64,000 nt of DNA from Glebionis coronaria (GCA_025667525.1 CM046876.1:478536557-478600556), one strand, 5' to 3'; numbered from the stretch's first letter, positions 1 to 12,262 are shown. Numbers and translations are program-made. The notes: generated from the sequence alone by a model not told the origin.

Positions 1-388
1 AAAAATTATAAAAATTTCTAAAAACTTGCAAACTAGTTTATTTTAACCTAAATAGACAGAAAATGGAAGTGAAATTACCAAAATACCCCTAATGGGCTAA
101 AAACAAAAACAATCCAAGTTAATGGGCTTTTTGGCCCAAAAAGTCCAAACTTAACCAATTAAGCTGAAAATCACAAGTCTAGCTTAAAATTTAATTCTAA
201 ACATAAAAGTCTGAAGGCCCAAAAGCTGAATGTGAGCTTATCACAGCTTAATGGTACAACAACTTATTCTTAATGGCCTTTTTGGCCTATTAAGCTATAA
301 TCCAATGCCATAAGCTCTAATTTGACACACAACCTTCTTTTGAGATGCCTAAGAGATCTGTGAAAAGAAATTTTCAAAAAGCACAACC

Positions 389-1050
389 AATAAGCCAGAA
401 ATAAGCAAAGTAAAATTTCACTAAAAGACAAAATAGCCGACTTAGAGTTTTAGACCACCTCAGACCTTGATTCAACTTGCAAAAGACTCTAAATGACTTA
501 AATAAGCCAAATCAATCAAGAAAAGTTCAATAAGCAAAATCAAATAAGCAGAATAAGCCTATAAGCACTTATGTAAAAGTCAATAGAGTTGGTTTTCTAG
601 TCAAAGCTTAAAGTCAACCACCCAAATGCTCTAGAATGAACAAATGGGTCAAATAATGAGAACCTATTACAAAATTAAAGTTGTTGCAGGTTAAAATAAG
701 CTAGAACAACTTATTGATAAGCAACACCAAAATAACACTAGCAGTGGCTAGCTGTAGGGGAAAGGAGTTCCCACTGCTTTGACTATTTGACTATTGATTT
801 TTGAGAGATTCACTTGGATTCAATGGATAACAAGGGCACCCTTAAAACTAGTGAGTTGTAAGGAGTCAATATCAAGCAAGAAATCACAAAATGATCCAGC
901 CAATTGATACAGAATAAGCAAACAGTCACCAGATATTGCACAGACTTGGAAATAAGCAGATTATGAAGAAATAAGCAGTTTAAGCATGAATAAGCCAACC
1001 AAAATGAACCAGATGCATACACAAGCTATAATAAACTCCCATAAGCACCA
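389..1050 (-). repeat. Array of AATAAGC (sense GCTTATT) in G LTR
   Basis: About eleven AATAAGC copies and a few ATAAGC variants occur on the plus strand, irregularly spaced by 8 to 150 bp. They lie downstream of the LTR TATA box in the sense direction, so they should be transcribed as part of the leader. The same array is in the other LTR at about 41249-41905. Confidence 0.6.
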
Positions 1051-1979
1051 ATAAACTTGTTTCAAATACTGATTCATAGATTAGAGATAGATCAAAGCTT
1101 AAACAGTTACTGATGAACAAAGTGATATCCAAAAATCCTTTTGCTGATCTAAATGACCACAGATCTAATTTCAAACCCTTAAATCCCTTACCCTGGTTGT
1201 ATTAACTAATATTTAGCACTTGTTAACCCTAGTCTACCTTAGATCTAGGTGTCCCCAAAATTTTAGCCAAAAACAGCAAGTATAACAAATTTTAAGACCT
1301 TTTTATGGATTTAGGTGATTAGAACCTCAAAACTTGCAGATAATGGATCAATAGCACATATGAAACAATAACAAACAATCACCACCAAGTAGCACCTACT
1401 CAAGTCAACCAAAACTTAACTTATGCAGTTAACCCAAACACCCCTTTAATCACCGATTTAACAATTTTATTAAAGGATTATCAGATTTAACCCATAAATC
1501 AAGTTCAAATCAACTGAATAACAACAAACAAACCTCAAAACACAAGATCCAACCACAATAACACAGATTCACAGACTAAATCTCAGATTCAAACTCAAAG
1601 CACAAAATATTCAGAAAATGAAAAAGGGTTTAGAAATGAGCACCTCCAAAACATACATCCATGCTTTGGGATGTGTGAGCTTAGGTGCTAGCTAAACAAG
1701 CACCAACTTCCTTGTACCTACTAAGAACAACAAACACAAGGATGAACAAAACAATGAAACTGATTTTTTTAAAACAAGGATTTAAACCATAAATTCTTTC
1801 TTCAAAAACCAACAAACAGATTAATGGAACTCTGTTCTTAGCTTATCAAACACCAAACTATTATAAAACATAAAAGGAAATCACAATTTTTAGAAAATCC
1901 AACTTTTATTTCATAAAAAGGAGTTACAAAGATTTAAGCTAAAATCTGGAACAAAGGGCTACTCACATGTTGACGCGGC

Positions 1980-1986
1980 TTTTATA
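1980..1986 (-). promoter_or_regulatory. TATA box of G 3' LTR
   Basis: The minus strand reads CTATAAAAGCC, about 1.07 kb from the LTR start at 3054. The other LTR has CTATAAAAGG at the equivalent site. This would place the U3/R boundary near 1950 and leave a very long R-U5. Confidence 0.55.
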
Positions 1987-3054
1987 GACTACTTAGGACG
2001 ATTCTAGAATCAAAATACATGAGAAACCCTAGCTATGGAATCTCAAATATGCCCTTGAGTGCTTGATGGCGTTTGATGTTTGTGAGCTGTCCAAATGAAT
2101 CAGAGACGTTCATTTTTGCTTTGGGGCTAAGTAAAGAGTATTAGCTGTTGATTTGGCCACATGGCTTTGCTTAGAGAGGAGGGTGTCACATGATAGGTGG
2201 ACGAGGTTGAGTGTGGGGTCATTTGGGTGAGTGGGTGTGTGAGTTTAGGCGTGGGAATGATTCGTGGGAAGGTGAATTGTCATTTGGTTAAAGTAATTTT
2301 AAAAAGCCCTTTGATGGTAAAAAGTTAAACCTGGGTTTCATACGTGTGAACAGTGCCACGTTTGATCCGAAATCAGTGGAGGTTAAGTGTTTGGCGCGTG
2401 TTTATTGTGTTTAAACTTTCAGAATGACACAAGTGGCCCTTGTATTTTGGCAAAAGGTGTAAAACATGTTTTTCAGCCCAAATACTTGGTTCCCTTTGTT
2501 AATAAAGTTTATACTTTCATGTTTTGGCCACAAAACTTTGGTAAAAGGGTTTCAAGGGTTATTTTTGCCATTTTTGAATATTTCAAGGGCTGATCTTGGA
2601 CATTTCTCATCTTTGAAGGTCTTCATTGGTTCTTTGACTTCATGAGAGACCATTATTGACAATTTAGAATTGTTGAGGGACTAAACTTGCCAATTCTTCA
2701 AAGTTGAAGGACCTTTTTGTAATTTTGACAAACTTAAGGGACCAAACTTGTAATTATGAATATACAAGGGTATTAAGTGTCATTTCTTCATAAATGAGGG
2801 ATCAATCTTGTACATCTTTATGTCTTTCAAGGGTTTTTCTTTGATAAATCAAAAACTAGGTCCCGGTTCATTGTGCAGCTTTGTTTCTCGTGTTCGTTTT
2901 CCTTTTTTCTTGTGATCTTTTGTCTTTTTCATGATATCCATACCTAAAATACACAAGTAAACAAACACAAGCATATATAGGGTATTTTGATGACATTTTA
3001 TGCATTTAAAGCCCGAAAAGAACGATGAGATCATGTATAAATGCCATCTCATCA

Positions 3055-3066
3055 CTCCCCCATACT
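3055..3066 (-). other. Polypurine tract of element G
   Basis: The minus strand reads GTATGGGGGAG immediately before the 3' LTR that begins TGATGAG. This is the expected plus-strand DNA priming site. Confidence 0.85.
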
Positions 3067-5210
3067 AAACCATTGCCGTGCCCTCACGCAATGCTAGAAT
3101 AAAGTATCTAATCATCTCCAAAATTCAATTTTATTATCCTTTATTGAAAAGTAAAGTTTGCAACAATACTACGAAGATGTGTAAAGACATAATGTATGAT
3201 TTTCATCACAAAAGTGACTTTTAGGGTCAATGAATAGAAACAAGTGAATGTCTCATAGAGTAAAGTTCGTCATCCTTGATTGTCATACATTCCATGCTAA
3301 GTGCAAAAACGCGATCATTGTTGGTACAAGTCACAATGCTAACACTACTCATACGTCCAAATTGTGTAATACTTTTTCTCCCCGCAATCCTAGTTATTAT
3401 GAAAAGAAAAGGGTTTCTAGAATTTTTTTAACTATTTGTCATGGATCACAAGTGATTCATATTGACTTATTTGAGTATTTATTAGTCCAAAAATAAAGTA
3501 GCACGATTTGATCGATAGTTAGCCGAAGGACAAAATCTTTTAAAATGGCTTCTGGTGTATCTCTTTAAGTTCATATCTTGGCATAACTTGTTTCACGAAT
3601 TGAGACCTTTCTCGGACCGATATTTGGCATGTACTTCATACTTCAAATCTTCGGAAGATGTTCTTGAAATTATGGTCTTCTCTTCATATTTTGGAATTTC
3701 TTCACTTGACATTTTTGAGAGATTCTTCATACTTGGACCACGACTTCATCATTTTTCTTCAATCTTTATTTTGGATTTTGATATACAACGATCCGCCTCC
3801 TTTTAGGACTTGGATATATTTATCCTCATACCTTGTTAGGGTCTTTTTGGATAGACTTTCTCCATGATCTTTAGGGGAGTAATTGCTTTTCGTCGTGTGT
3901 CTCGATCCTTCATATTGATTTTGGAATAGTGATACTTCACATCATCTTGGATCTTTAGCAACAAAATAGAGCTCCTCATGCCTTGTTAGGGCCTTTTTGG
4001 ATCTTCACCAATCTTCGCATCCTGCTTCAATAAGTTATCCTTGGCTATGAACTCTATTCAACCCCGAGCAACTTTTAAACGATCTTGTGATAGAAGCTAA
4101 GTAACCTTTCAAATCGTACGACCTTACTTATTGCAATTATTTTATTTCTAATGCATTGATCTTATGGGAGAAAAAGCCACAATTAAAAACATATGAGTTT
4201 TTAAAAGAACATTTTCATGTTCTACGTTTAGCATGATCACTTGTCTAACTCTATCACTACTCGTTCTTCACTATTTAAAGACCTCTAATTAAAGAGACTC
4301 GTGAATACTTAGCCATGCAAGTCAAAATTAAGCCAAATTTGGATTAGCTTTCATTAAGACTATATCAAATCGAAGTTTTAGGTTTTCAACCCACCTATAG
4401 GATCTTGCACTTTCTTAGACTTTTTCAAGTTTAGAGAATGCATTTTAAAGTTCCCTTGATAAGTGACTTTCTAGGATCAACTATGGGAACTTGCGAAAAT
4501 TCTTGTTCTTAACCCGAATGAGCTAAGACTTTCGCGATTTAAAGTTCCCTATATAAAAGTCTAGGAAAACTTGATTCGAGCGGGTTAAGGAATGTAAAGG
4601 GCTCCAAATGCCCATCAAGTCAAAAAATTAACTCTTATTCTACCCATCGGAAAATATACATTCGTGTCTTAAAAAAACTTATGAAAACTAAGAAAATTTT
4701 TAAAATTGGGCCATTTTTAGCCTTATTAGCAAAAAAATAAAACAAAACGTTGAAAGTTGGAAAATGTGAGGGCGTAGCAAGGCAAGTATCTATTCACTCC
4801 TCCATACTGAAATTAAACATAGTCCTCAATGTTTCGAGTCTAAAGGTGGAGCACCCCCATACTAGAGACGAAGAGTTGAATGCTTAGGATCTAGCATGGA
4901 AAGGGTGATAAAAAATATATCTAAAGCCGTTTATGAATTATGCTAAAAGATAATTGTTAGAACAATAAAGGATATGTCATGGATTCGTGAAAAACTCTTC
5001 AAGCAAACGATCGAGGCTCACGTAAACGAACACGAGAGTTTTCAATCGTGGCGATGATGATGATCTAGATAAGACATTCTCAAACAACCACGAGACAACG
5101 AGTTGGAAGGGCACAAATCCCCTCTCATTAACTACATTAGAAAGCGATAATATGTACAATGGATAAGCATGGGATCTCCCTCACGAGGCACCTCGTTTTG
5201 GATTACCAAG
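3067..5210 (-). other. Element G untranslated 3' region
   Basis: About 2.1 kb between the integrase stop and the PPT with no convincing ORF. Many Athila elements carry an env-like ORF here; none is visible. Read on the minus strand, about 4890-3055 is homologous to 53130-54717 of element F, for example around AATTGCAATAAGTAAGGTCG and AAGATCGTTTAAAAGTTGCT. Two further purine blocks of PPT type occur near 4803 (GTATGGAGGAG) and 4855 (GTATGGGGGTG). Confidence 0.7.
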
Positions 5211-6044
5211 TCATGAGCTCGACTCGATCCCCTCAACGCTAATTATCATTGGGAAGGTGACTTGGTCGAGGTCGTCCAACGAAGGGACTTCCCCACCGAA
5301 GTAGTGCTTAAGCCTATGTCCATTCACCTTGAAGTTAGGACCATCATTTTGAGCTAGCTCGATGGTCCCATAAGGAAACACTTGTGTTATGGTGAACGGA
5401 CCCGACCAACGAGATTTCAATTTCCCGGAAAATATCTTCAAACGAGAGTTAAAAAGTAACACTTGATCACCAACGTTAAAAACCCGGTTTTTAATCTTTG
5501 AATCATGAAACTTTTTAGTCCTTTCTTTAAAAATCAATGAATTTTCATAAGCATTATCTCTTAATTCATCCAATTCATTAAGTTGTATTTTCTGGTGATC
5601 TCCCGCGGTCTTCAAATCATAATTTGCATGCTTAAGGGCCCAATATGCCTTATGCTCCAATTCAATGGCAAAATGACAATTCTTTCCATAAACCAACTTA
5701 TATGGAGTACAACCGATAGGTGTCTTATAAGCGGTCCGAAAGGCCCATAAAGCATCATCGAGTTTGTCGGACCATGAAGCACAATTTTCTCCAATCGACC
5801 TTTCCAAAATCCTCTTCAAAGCTCGGTTTGAAACCTCGACTTGCCCACTCGTTTGTGGGTGATAAGCCGTAGAAAGACGATGTGTAACTCCATATTTCTT
5901 TAGAATCTTTTCGAATTGGTCATTACAAAAATGGGTTCCACGATCGCTTATAATAGCATGAGGGGTTCCAAACCGAGAGAATAGTTGCTTCAAAAACTTC
6001 ACTACCACACGAGCATCATTAGTAGGTAAAGCCTTTGCTTCCAC
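5211..6044 (-). pseudogene. Element G integrase core and C-terminal domain
   Basis: 277-residue open stretch of gypsy integrase. The second catalytic Asp is D34 in ISDRGTHF and the Glu is E70 in TSGQVEVSNR, giving the D-x35-E spacing of retroviral-type integrases. The C-terminus has a GPY/F-like module (RWSGPF...VFPYGTIEL, about residues 217-236). The first catalytic Asp lies upstream, in the part separated by an in-frame stop near 6045-6140. Integrase inserts the cDNA in the nucleus. As the pol ORF is broken in several places, this is a pseudogene although the fragment itself is open. Confidence 0.9.
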
Positions 6045-6140
6045 CCACTTTCAAAGGTAGTCGACGACGACGAGGATATACTTGTTACCATGAGACGATG
6101 AGAACGGCCCCATAAATTCAATGCCCCAAATGTCGAAAAT

Positions 6141-6548
6141 CTAACACACTTGAATTATGTTTTGCGGCATTTCATCCTTTTGTGACGATTTTCCTTGGCG
6201 TTGGCAAGAATCACACGACTTCACAAGTGCGTGTGCATCACGATAGATCGTAGGCCAAAAGAAGCCGGCATCGAATAATTTCTTAGCCGTGAGATTAGCA
6301 CCGTGGTGACCACCCGTGGGTCCCTCATGACAAGCTCTAAGGATGTTAGAAGCTTCGGTACCAAAGACACAACGTCGAACCAGTCGATCCGCACAAACCC
6401 GAAAGAGATAAGGGTCGTCCCAAAAATAGAACTTGACGTCACGAAAGAATTTTCTCTTTTGTTGTGTCGTTATACCCTTGATTATGAAGTTCCCCGCATG
6501 GTAATTTGCAGTGTCGGCAAACCATGGGGTGGTGTCTTTAGAATTCAC
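6141..6548 (-). pseudogene. Element G integrase N-terminal zinc domain
   Basis: 135-residue fragment holding the HHCC zinc-binding module: His residues in [13 protein letters not shown] and the Cys pair in CDSCQRQGK. The region before it ([16 protein letters not shown]) is the usual RNase H-integrase linker of plant gypsy pol. It ends at a stop just before the IWGIEFMGPF segment that holds the first catalytic Asp. It continues into the core domain at 5211-6044 in the same element. Confidence 0.88.
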
Positions 6549-6599
6549 TACACCGAGAGTCTCAAGAGGACATGTTTCGGTAATTTCCTTGTTCTCGAA

Positions 6600-7105
6600 A
6601 ACATCTTTGTGAGGATCTTCTAGACGAGAGAGATGATCGGCCGCTAGATTCTCGGCTCCTTTTTGTCAAGCACGGTGACATCAAATTCTTGGAGGAGGAT
6701 CATCCAACGAAGCAATCTCGGCTTAGCATCTTGCTTAGCTAAGAGTTACTTGATAGCCGAATGGTCCGTATACAGGATGCTTTTAGTCAAGACGAGATAA
6801 GGTCGGAATTTCTCAAAAGCATAAACCACGACAAGGAATTCCTTTTCTGTTGTGGTGTACTTAAGTTGAGCCTCGGTCATCGTCTTACTAGCATAATGGA
6901 TAGGACGAAAGTGCTTTTCATGATGTTGCCCTAAGAGGGCCTCTATTGCATAATCATTTGCATCGCACATGATTTCAAAGGGTAGATCCCAATTAGGAGC
7001 AACAAGAATGGGAGCTTCGGTAAGTCTCCTTTTAAGAGTTTCGAAAGCTCTAACACAATCCTCATTGAAGTTAAAAGGAGCATCCTTCTCGAGAAGGTGT
7101 GTCAT
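6600..7105 (-). pseudogene. Element G RNase H
   Basis: Open at 6746-7105 (119 residues), then stops. FEIMCDANDYAIEALLGQ holds the first catalytic Asp, YTTTEKEFLVVVYAFEKFR the catalytic Glu, and LYTDHSAIK the third Asp. RNase H removes template RNA during reverse transcription. In intact relatives this joins RT without a break; here 7106 begins a different frame. Downstream of 6746 the frame carries several stops before the integrase fragment. Confidence 0.88.
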
Positions 7106-8404
7106 AGGTCGAGAGATTTTCGAAAAGTCTTTGATGAAACGAGATAAAATCCCGCGTGGCCTAGGAAACTCCTAACTCCCTTAACGGTTTTCGGATGAGG
7201 TAACTTGGCGATGACGTCTATCTTAGCTTTATCGACCTCAATCCACGCTTTCGAGACCTTGTGCCCTAAGACGATTCCTTGTTTACACATAAAATGACAT
7301 TTTTCCTAATTAAGCACAAGGTTGGTTTCTTCACAATGTTTTAACATTTGCTCGATATTAGATAAACACGACGTGAACGAATCACCAAACACCGAAAAGT
7401 CATCCATGAATACTTCCATCGACTTCTAGATCATATCATGAAAAATAGCCATCATACACCGTTGAAACGTACCCGGTGCATTGCAAAGTCCGAAAGGCAT
7501 TCTACGATAAGCAAACGTTCCATAAGGACACGTAAACGTAGTTTTCTCTTGACCACGAGGGTCTATAGGGATTTGAAAGTAACCGGAAAAAACCATCTAA
7601 AAAGCAATAGAATTCATTTCCCGCAAGACGCTCCAACATTTGATCCATGAAGGGCAAGGGAAAGTGGTCTTTACGAGTAGCGTCATTTAACTTTCGGTAG
7701 TCAATACACACCCTCCAACCGGTCACAACACGAGTGGGAATTAACTCGTTGTTTTCATTGGGCACAACGGTCATTCCTCCCTTCTTAGGGACACAATGGA
7801 TTGGGCTCACCCATGGGCTATCGGAGATAGGATAAATCATTCCCGCGTCAAGAAGTTTTAAGACTTCCTTTTTGATGACATCGTGTATTTTGGGGTTTAC
7901 CCTTCTTTGACTTTGAATTGCGGGTTTGTAGTCCTCCTTCATTAAAATCTTGTGAGTACAAAATTTTGGGTCAATACCCTTAATGTCGGAAATTTTCCAC
8001 GCAATTGCCCCTTTATGAGCTTTAAGAACTTTCAAAAGTGCGGTTTTTTCATCATTAGCAAGATCTTTTGCAATAATAACCGGCAACCTGTCATCACCTT
8101 CCAAGAATGCATATTCAAGGTGGGATGGAAGATCTCTCAATTCAAGGATAGGCGGTTCCTCGATTGAATATTTTTGTTCAACACTCATAACTTCCATCGG
8201 CGGAAGAAATGGTGGAATGAGAGTATCATTACCACTAATCACCTCATCTTCATTGTCGATTTTATTTGAAATAAAATCTCCTCCTTGGAATGGAGTGAGA
8301 TTTGGTGTAGAATTAGCAAGAATCGAATCCAAAATAGTGGGATTGCCACTTGACAAGCTATCGGAAAAACCTAACACTTCTTGTGAAAACTCATCGCAAA
8401 CCAC
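7106..8404 (-). pseudogene. Element G reverse transcriptase
   Basis: Gypsy RT. The N-terminal part is open at 7502-8404: LPSHLEYAFLEGD, the SPWVSPIHCVPKKGG finger motif, and VCIDYRKLNDATRKDHFPLPF. The frame shifts after FLDGF near 7590. The catalytic box reads FMDD at about 7396-7407 in place of YMDD/YVDD, which is common in plant gypsy. The thumb/connection piece is at 7102-7290 (GIVLGHKVSKAWIEV...KTVKGVRSFLGHAGFY). At least one stop and two frame changes make it inactive. Confidence 0.9.
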
Positions 8405-8464
8405 ATCGACTAAGTCAATGTGATTGATGGTAGCGATTGCATAAACATGAGAAGGTGTCGAGTT

Positions 8465-9013
8465 TTAAGTAGCGTTTATAACAAGTTCCTCTTCGTTGAA
8501 TCTCAAAGTAATAATTCTTGCATGAACGTCGATAAGCGATCTCGAGGTGTCTAAAAATGGACGACCTAAAATTAGAGGAACTTGAGGATCTGCGGGGATG
8601 TCAACTACTATAAAATCAACGGGATAGTAGAACTTCCATACTTTCACGAAAACATCCTCGGCTACTCCACATGCTAAAATCGTAGAATGATCGGCCATTT
8701 CGATAGTCATGTTCGAAGGAGTAATAGCCGGAAGCGAAAGCGATTTCCAAATGGAAAATGGCATCAAGTTAATGCTTGCACCAAGATCGGCCAAAGCGAG
8801 GCATTCTTTCATATCTTGTATATCACAAGGAATGAGAAACTTACCGGGGTCACCAAATTTTTCTGGTATTCGATTAAGATAAACCGAAGAAAAATTAGAT
8901 AGCTTCGAAAGCTTCTCCTTATCGTTCATCATACCTTTGAAAGTGGAAGCGAACCGAGGCATGTATAACAACGCGTCGGCTAAACTTACATCAAAATGAA
9001 CTTGTTGAAACAT
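8465..9013 (-). pseudogene. Element G aspartic protease
   Basis: 182-residue open stretch. The protease active site is DLG at residues 77-79 (CLALADLGASINLMP), and the conserved LILGRPFL flap/dimer motif follows about 80 residues later. The first 60 residues are the gag-protease linker. The family cleaves the Gag-Pol polyprotein inside the virus-like particle. A stop at 8465 separates it from RT. Confidence 0.9.
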
Positions 9014-9283
9014 TTTTATAAAAAGCTCGATTTGTTGTTTGTTACGTTCTTACATTTTCTCTTTGTGTCGTCTCGATGGGTAAGGTAAGGGTGGTGTGGG
9101 TTGGGGCATAGGCAACGGCCTTGGAATCTCGGGTTCCATAGTGGTACTTCATGGCCTTGTGATATGCTCCTTTTCGACCATCACCTCGGGCTCTTTCTCG
9201 ATTTCCTTCTCCGTAGAAGTACAAGGACGAGAGATTGGTTCCTTGAAAGTTTTATCACTACGACTAGTAATAACCTTCATTTC
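9014..9283 (-). pseudogene. Element G gag-protease linker, downstream of the A insertion
   Basis: Pro/Glu-rich segment with two stops, continuing the gag tail cut by copia A. The NPKGE motif lies at the gag side (near 37840). One copy of the ATTTC duplication joins it in frame to a KVITSR stretch here, matching the NPKGE-x-AITLRSG junction usual in this gypsy group. This confirms the insertion point at 9283/37826. Confidence 0.75.
9279..9283. repeat. Target-site duplication of copia A (left copy)
   Basis: ATTTC directly before the left LTR. The identical pentamer follows the right LTR at 37826-37830. Confidence 0.93.
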
Positions 9284-9671
9284 TGTTGTCCCATATATTT
9301 GTGATGATTAAACAAGAAAGAAAGGTAGATAAAAGATGAATTCTAGAGAGAGAAAGTAATGAGAGAAAGTAGAGAGAAGTGTGTGAGAATGTTGGTGAAT
9401 ATTAGATTAGGAGAATAGAAAAATAAGACAACCAACCTCTCTTTACATGCAAGGAGAGGTTTATATAGCCTTGCCTACATGTGGCATGATGGGCTATATG
9501 ATAATGGCCGAGCTTTCCTTTTGGGCTTTGGTTATTTATGAATGAACCTTAGCTTAAAGTTAAGCCCGTAATACACGACTAATCTACTACCTATTACAAC
9601 GTTCTAATATACGATACATAATAAACATATGACCGAGCATTCTTGTTTGACTCAATATTTTGAGGCTAACA
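9284..9671 (-). repeat. Element A 3' LTR
   Basis: Begins TGTTGTCC and ends GGCTAACA. Holds a TATA box (minus TATATAAACC, 9457-9466) between two palindromes: 9435-9444 with 9451-9460, and the AGCC...GGCT pair around 9463-9500. Confidence 0.95.
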
Positions 9672-9682
9672 ATCTCCCCCAA
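9672..9682 (-). other. Polypurine tract of copia A
   Basis: Minus strand TTGGGGGAGAT touching the 3' LTR. Just inside it, GAGAGGTCATTACCCTTTGT occurs twice in tandem (9685-9724), a 20-bp duplication. Confidence 0.85.
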
Positions 9683-12262
9683 TGAGAGGTCATTACCCTT
9701 TGTGAGAGGTCATTACCCTTTGTCATTTGGAGAATTGTAGAGATTACTAATCTCGCCATAAATGAGTCTTGAACGTGTAATATTAGTCTTGTTTCTTCAT
9801 GCTGTGATCTTTGAGCCTTTGTAGTTGTCTTTCGACTTTGTCTTTAATCTTGAGATCTTCAAATCATCCTTGACTTGTCTTTGCCATCTTGCGATCTTGT
9901 GTCTTCATCCACATGCTCACACTATTAATTGTCGAATATGTCTTTAGGCATGAGTATGTGGTTTTGTATCTTTGACTTTGCTGAGTACACCGTGACGCCA
10001 CCTTCTTGAGACAAAACATAGACACAGACTGAATGGCTCTGACATTCGTCCTAAATCGGTAGCAGCTTACCTCCGTTCGGTAAAGACCATTATACGATAT
10101 TAAATATCGGACTTGTGATAGGTAGATTCAGTTAAAAATCTCCTTGACAGGGTTTCGCAGTTGTACTAGCTGTTCTCTTTACTCGACCGTCTCAAAGCAA
10201 GAATGCGAACATAAAGAGCGAATCAATTGGATAAATATCCGCTTGATTAAAGTCGTCAAATCAAATTCCTAGAACAAGTGTGATTCATAAAGAATCTTAC
10301 CATTGTTGATTTCCAGTTGACACAAGCTTGATTCATAAGAATCTCACAAGTCACCTACCGTACCGCTGTTTGATGTTGACGCTAGAAGGATTTCCATTCG
10401 TCATTGTGAATATTAATGAATATCACTTTGAATGTTCTGGCAAGACCATAAAGATATTGAGTAGAAACCTGAAATGAGTTTGAATCAATTCAGAATCAAA
10501 CCACTGTTGCTTTTCAGTTTTACACATGTTCAATTCATAAAGAATCTTGCATATGACCTACCGCAGTGCTGTTTGATGTTAACACTGGAAGGATTTCCAC
10601 TCATCATTGTGAATACTAAGTAGTATCACTCAAAGTGTTCTAGAAATATCACAAGGATATAGCGTAGGACTCTCTTGATCTTCATCCGTGCGTCCTAACG
10701 AGATTTGATTGATCTCTTGGCTCTAGACTCAATTTGTGCACTTTTAGTGGTCGGAGGCTGGAGCAGATGCCACCTATTCAATATCAACTATCTCGAAGTG
10801 AGAAAGTCAATAGAAGTCATGTTGTTCTCCGTGACAATAAAACAAACTTCTTTTGACAGAAGCCTGAGTAGCTAGGAAAGAGTTGTGCATACATCACTGG
10901 GTCCATGATGAGTTGTCTTCATGATGTGTTGACCCGGTTTCTGCCTAAGTTGTATGGAGGGCTTCTTTGTTTACACCCTTTATCCTTACATTTCTTTTTC
11001 ATTCTTCAACCCCTTCAATGCTTACCAAGACATGATTACTAGCACCTTGTTGTGATTGTTCCAGTGCTAGCATCAGTACTTAGTCGACATTCAGCTACGT
11101 TCACATTCTACTCCATCTTTCTTAAGGACTTCTAATAATCTATTGGATTGTCCCTGGGAAGATCCCTCCGGTTCTGGGTGGATCATAGGACTTAAACCTA
11201 ACCACCCTTTTGACACCAATAACGTTGTGAATTAAAGATGTTGTGGGTGTCTGGTCGTGACCATGAAAACCACTTCAAATGTCTAACAAGGTGTTTGAAA
11301 AACATTTAACACCTTGATAGTTTTTTCGTTTCAGAAAAAGCTCCCCCTTCACATGTGCATCGATAATCGAAAGTGTTTCGCACATGTAGGTAAGAGTTAA
11401 AGTGCTTGAGTATTATATAAGATCAAATTTTAATCACATTTTCTCCCCTATCTCTAATATATAAAATCTTTTGATATTATAGATACCAAATTTGATTGAA
11501 ATATATTTTGGAAAAAGAGTCTTGAAAATCTTCGGGAGAAAGATGTGTCAATCTTTGCATGAAGTTGAGATGCTCCCCCTCAAAAATTGATCCAATTGAA
11601 TTGTCATTGTGAGGATATGATCCACATTTCGCTTTTTGAGGATGGGAGTTGTTGAACACACAATTTTTGAAAGATTTTGAATAATCATTGAGAAATTATT
11701 GAAAAAATTGTGTTCAACGCTTTTTGAAAAATCCTATTTCTTTTTGGCGAAGAGGTTTTTCTAAAGCATAAACTTGAGTTCATAGACTTTGAATGTCTTG
11801 ACGAATCCACTCAAGTGTAAGAAGATTTCTCTTCTTTTGCTTAGGGTAAGGGCACTAAAGCGTACACTCCCCCATGAATATAGATCCGGGTTGCAATCTG
11901 AAAGTGATTACAAGCCATAGTGTTGAGCTCAAAACGTTGAAAGTTTTGTGACAAGCTCAATCCGTGATAGATTGTTCTACCCGTTGTTTGGAAATATTGT
12001 CCAAAATAGACAATTTCCTTTATTAAACGAAGAAATGACATATTTTGAAAAATATTCACAACTTTCATTCGAGCTTTATGTACACACCCGTGTCGTTATT
12101 GAGCGACATTTCTAGGCACGTCTATATTATCGATACTGAAAGACATGTCGAGAAGAATATTATTGGATTTTGAAAGATTTTTAATCTTGTGTTTTGTTTT
12201 TATATGTTTTATATTTTTGTATTTTGCTTTTTTCAAAGATATTTATAGGTAGATGTTTGATA
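9672..12262 (-). other. Element A untranslated 3' region with internal duplication
   Basis: About 2.6 kb between the RNase H stop and the PPT with no ORF of note. It is clearly homologous to 20845-23700 of element C, for example CTAAATCGGTAG with TTACCTCC, the block TCTGCCTAAGTTGT, and the AGCACCTTGTTGTGATTGTT block. It contains a unit of about 200 bp in tandem (about 10289-10485 and 10491-10675) around GAAGGATTTCCA. Conservation without coding capacity in two families suggests an RNA or DNA role in the element cycle. Confidence 0.75.

Larger units (their letters stand above)
1..3054 (-). repeat. Element G 3' LTR (cut by window edge)
   Basis: Aligns along its whole length with about 40870-43910 and ends in CA on the plus strand at 3054, directly next to the PPT. 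About 700 bp matching 40154-40870 lie beyond the left edge. By eye the two LTR copies differ at roughly 4-6% of positions, including small indels, so G is an older insertion than B or C. Confidence 0.93.

Noticed and set aside
2387..2593. Small ORF in G LTR (also 43243-43500)
   Set aside because: Present only because the LTR is duplicated; composition is as for random A/T-rich sequence and the two copies differ by a frameshift.
1..3054. Host gene or independent satellite in the left 3 kb
   Set aside because: Exact position next to a PPT, TG...CA ends and the full copy at 40154-43910 show that it is an LTR.
5211..9013. Endogenous pararetrovirus or other viral pol
   Set aside because: LTRs, PBS, PPT and integrase order place it in Ty3/gypsy; no movement-protein or coat-protein region is present.
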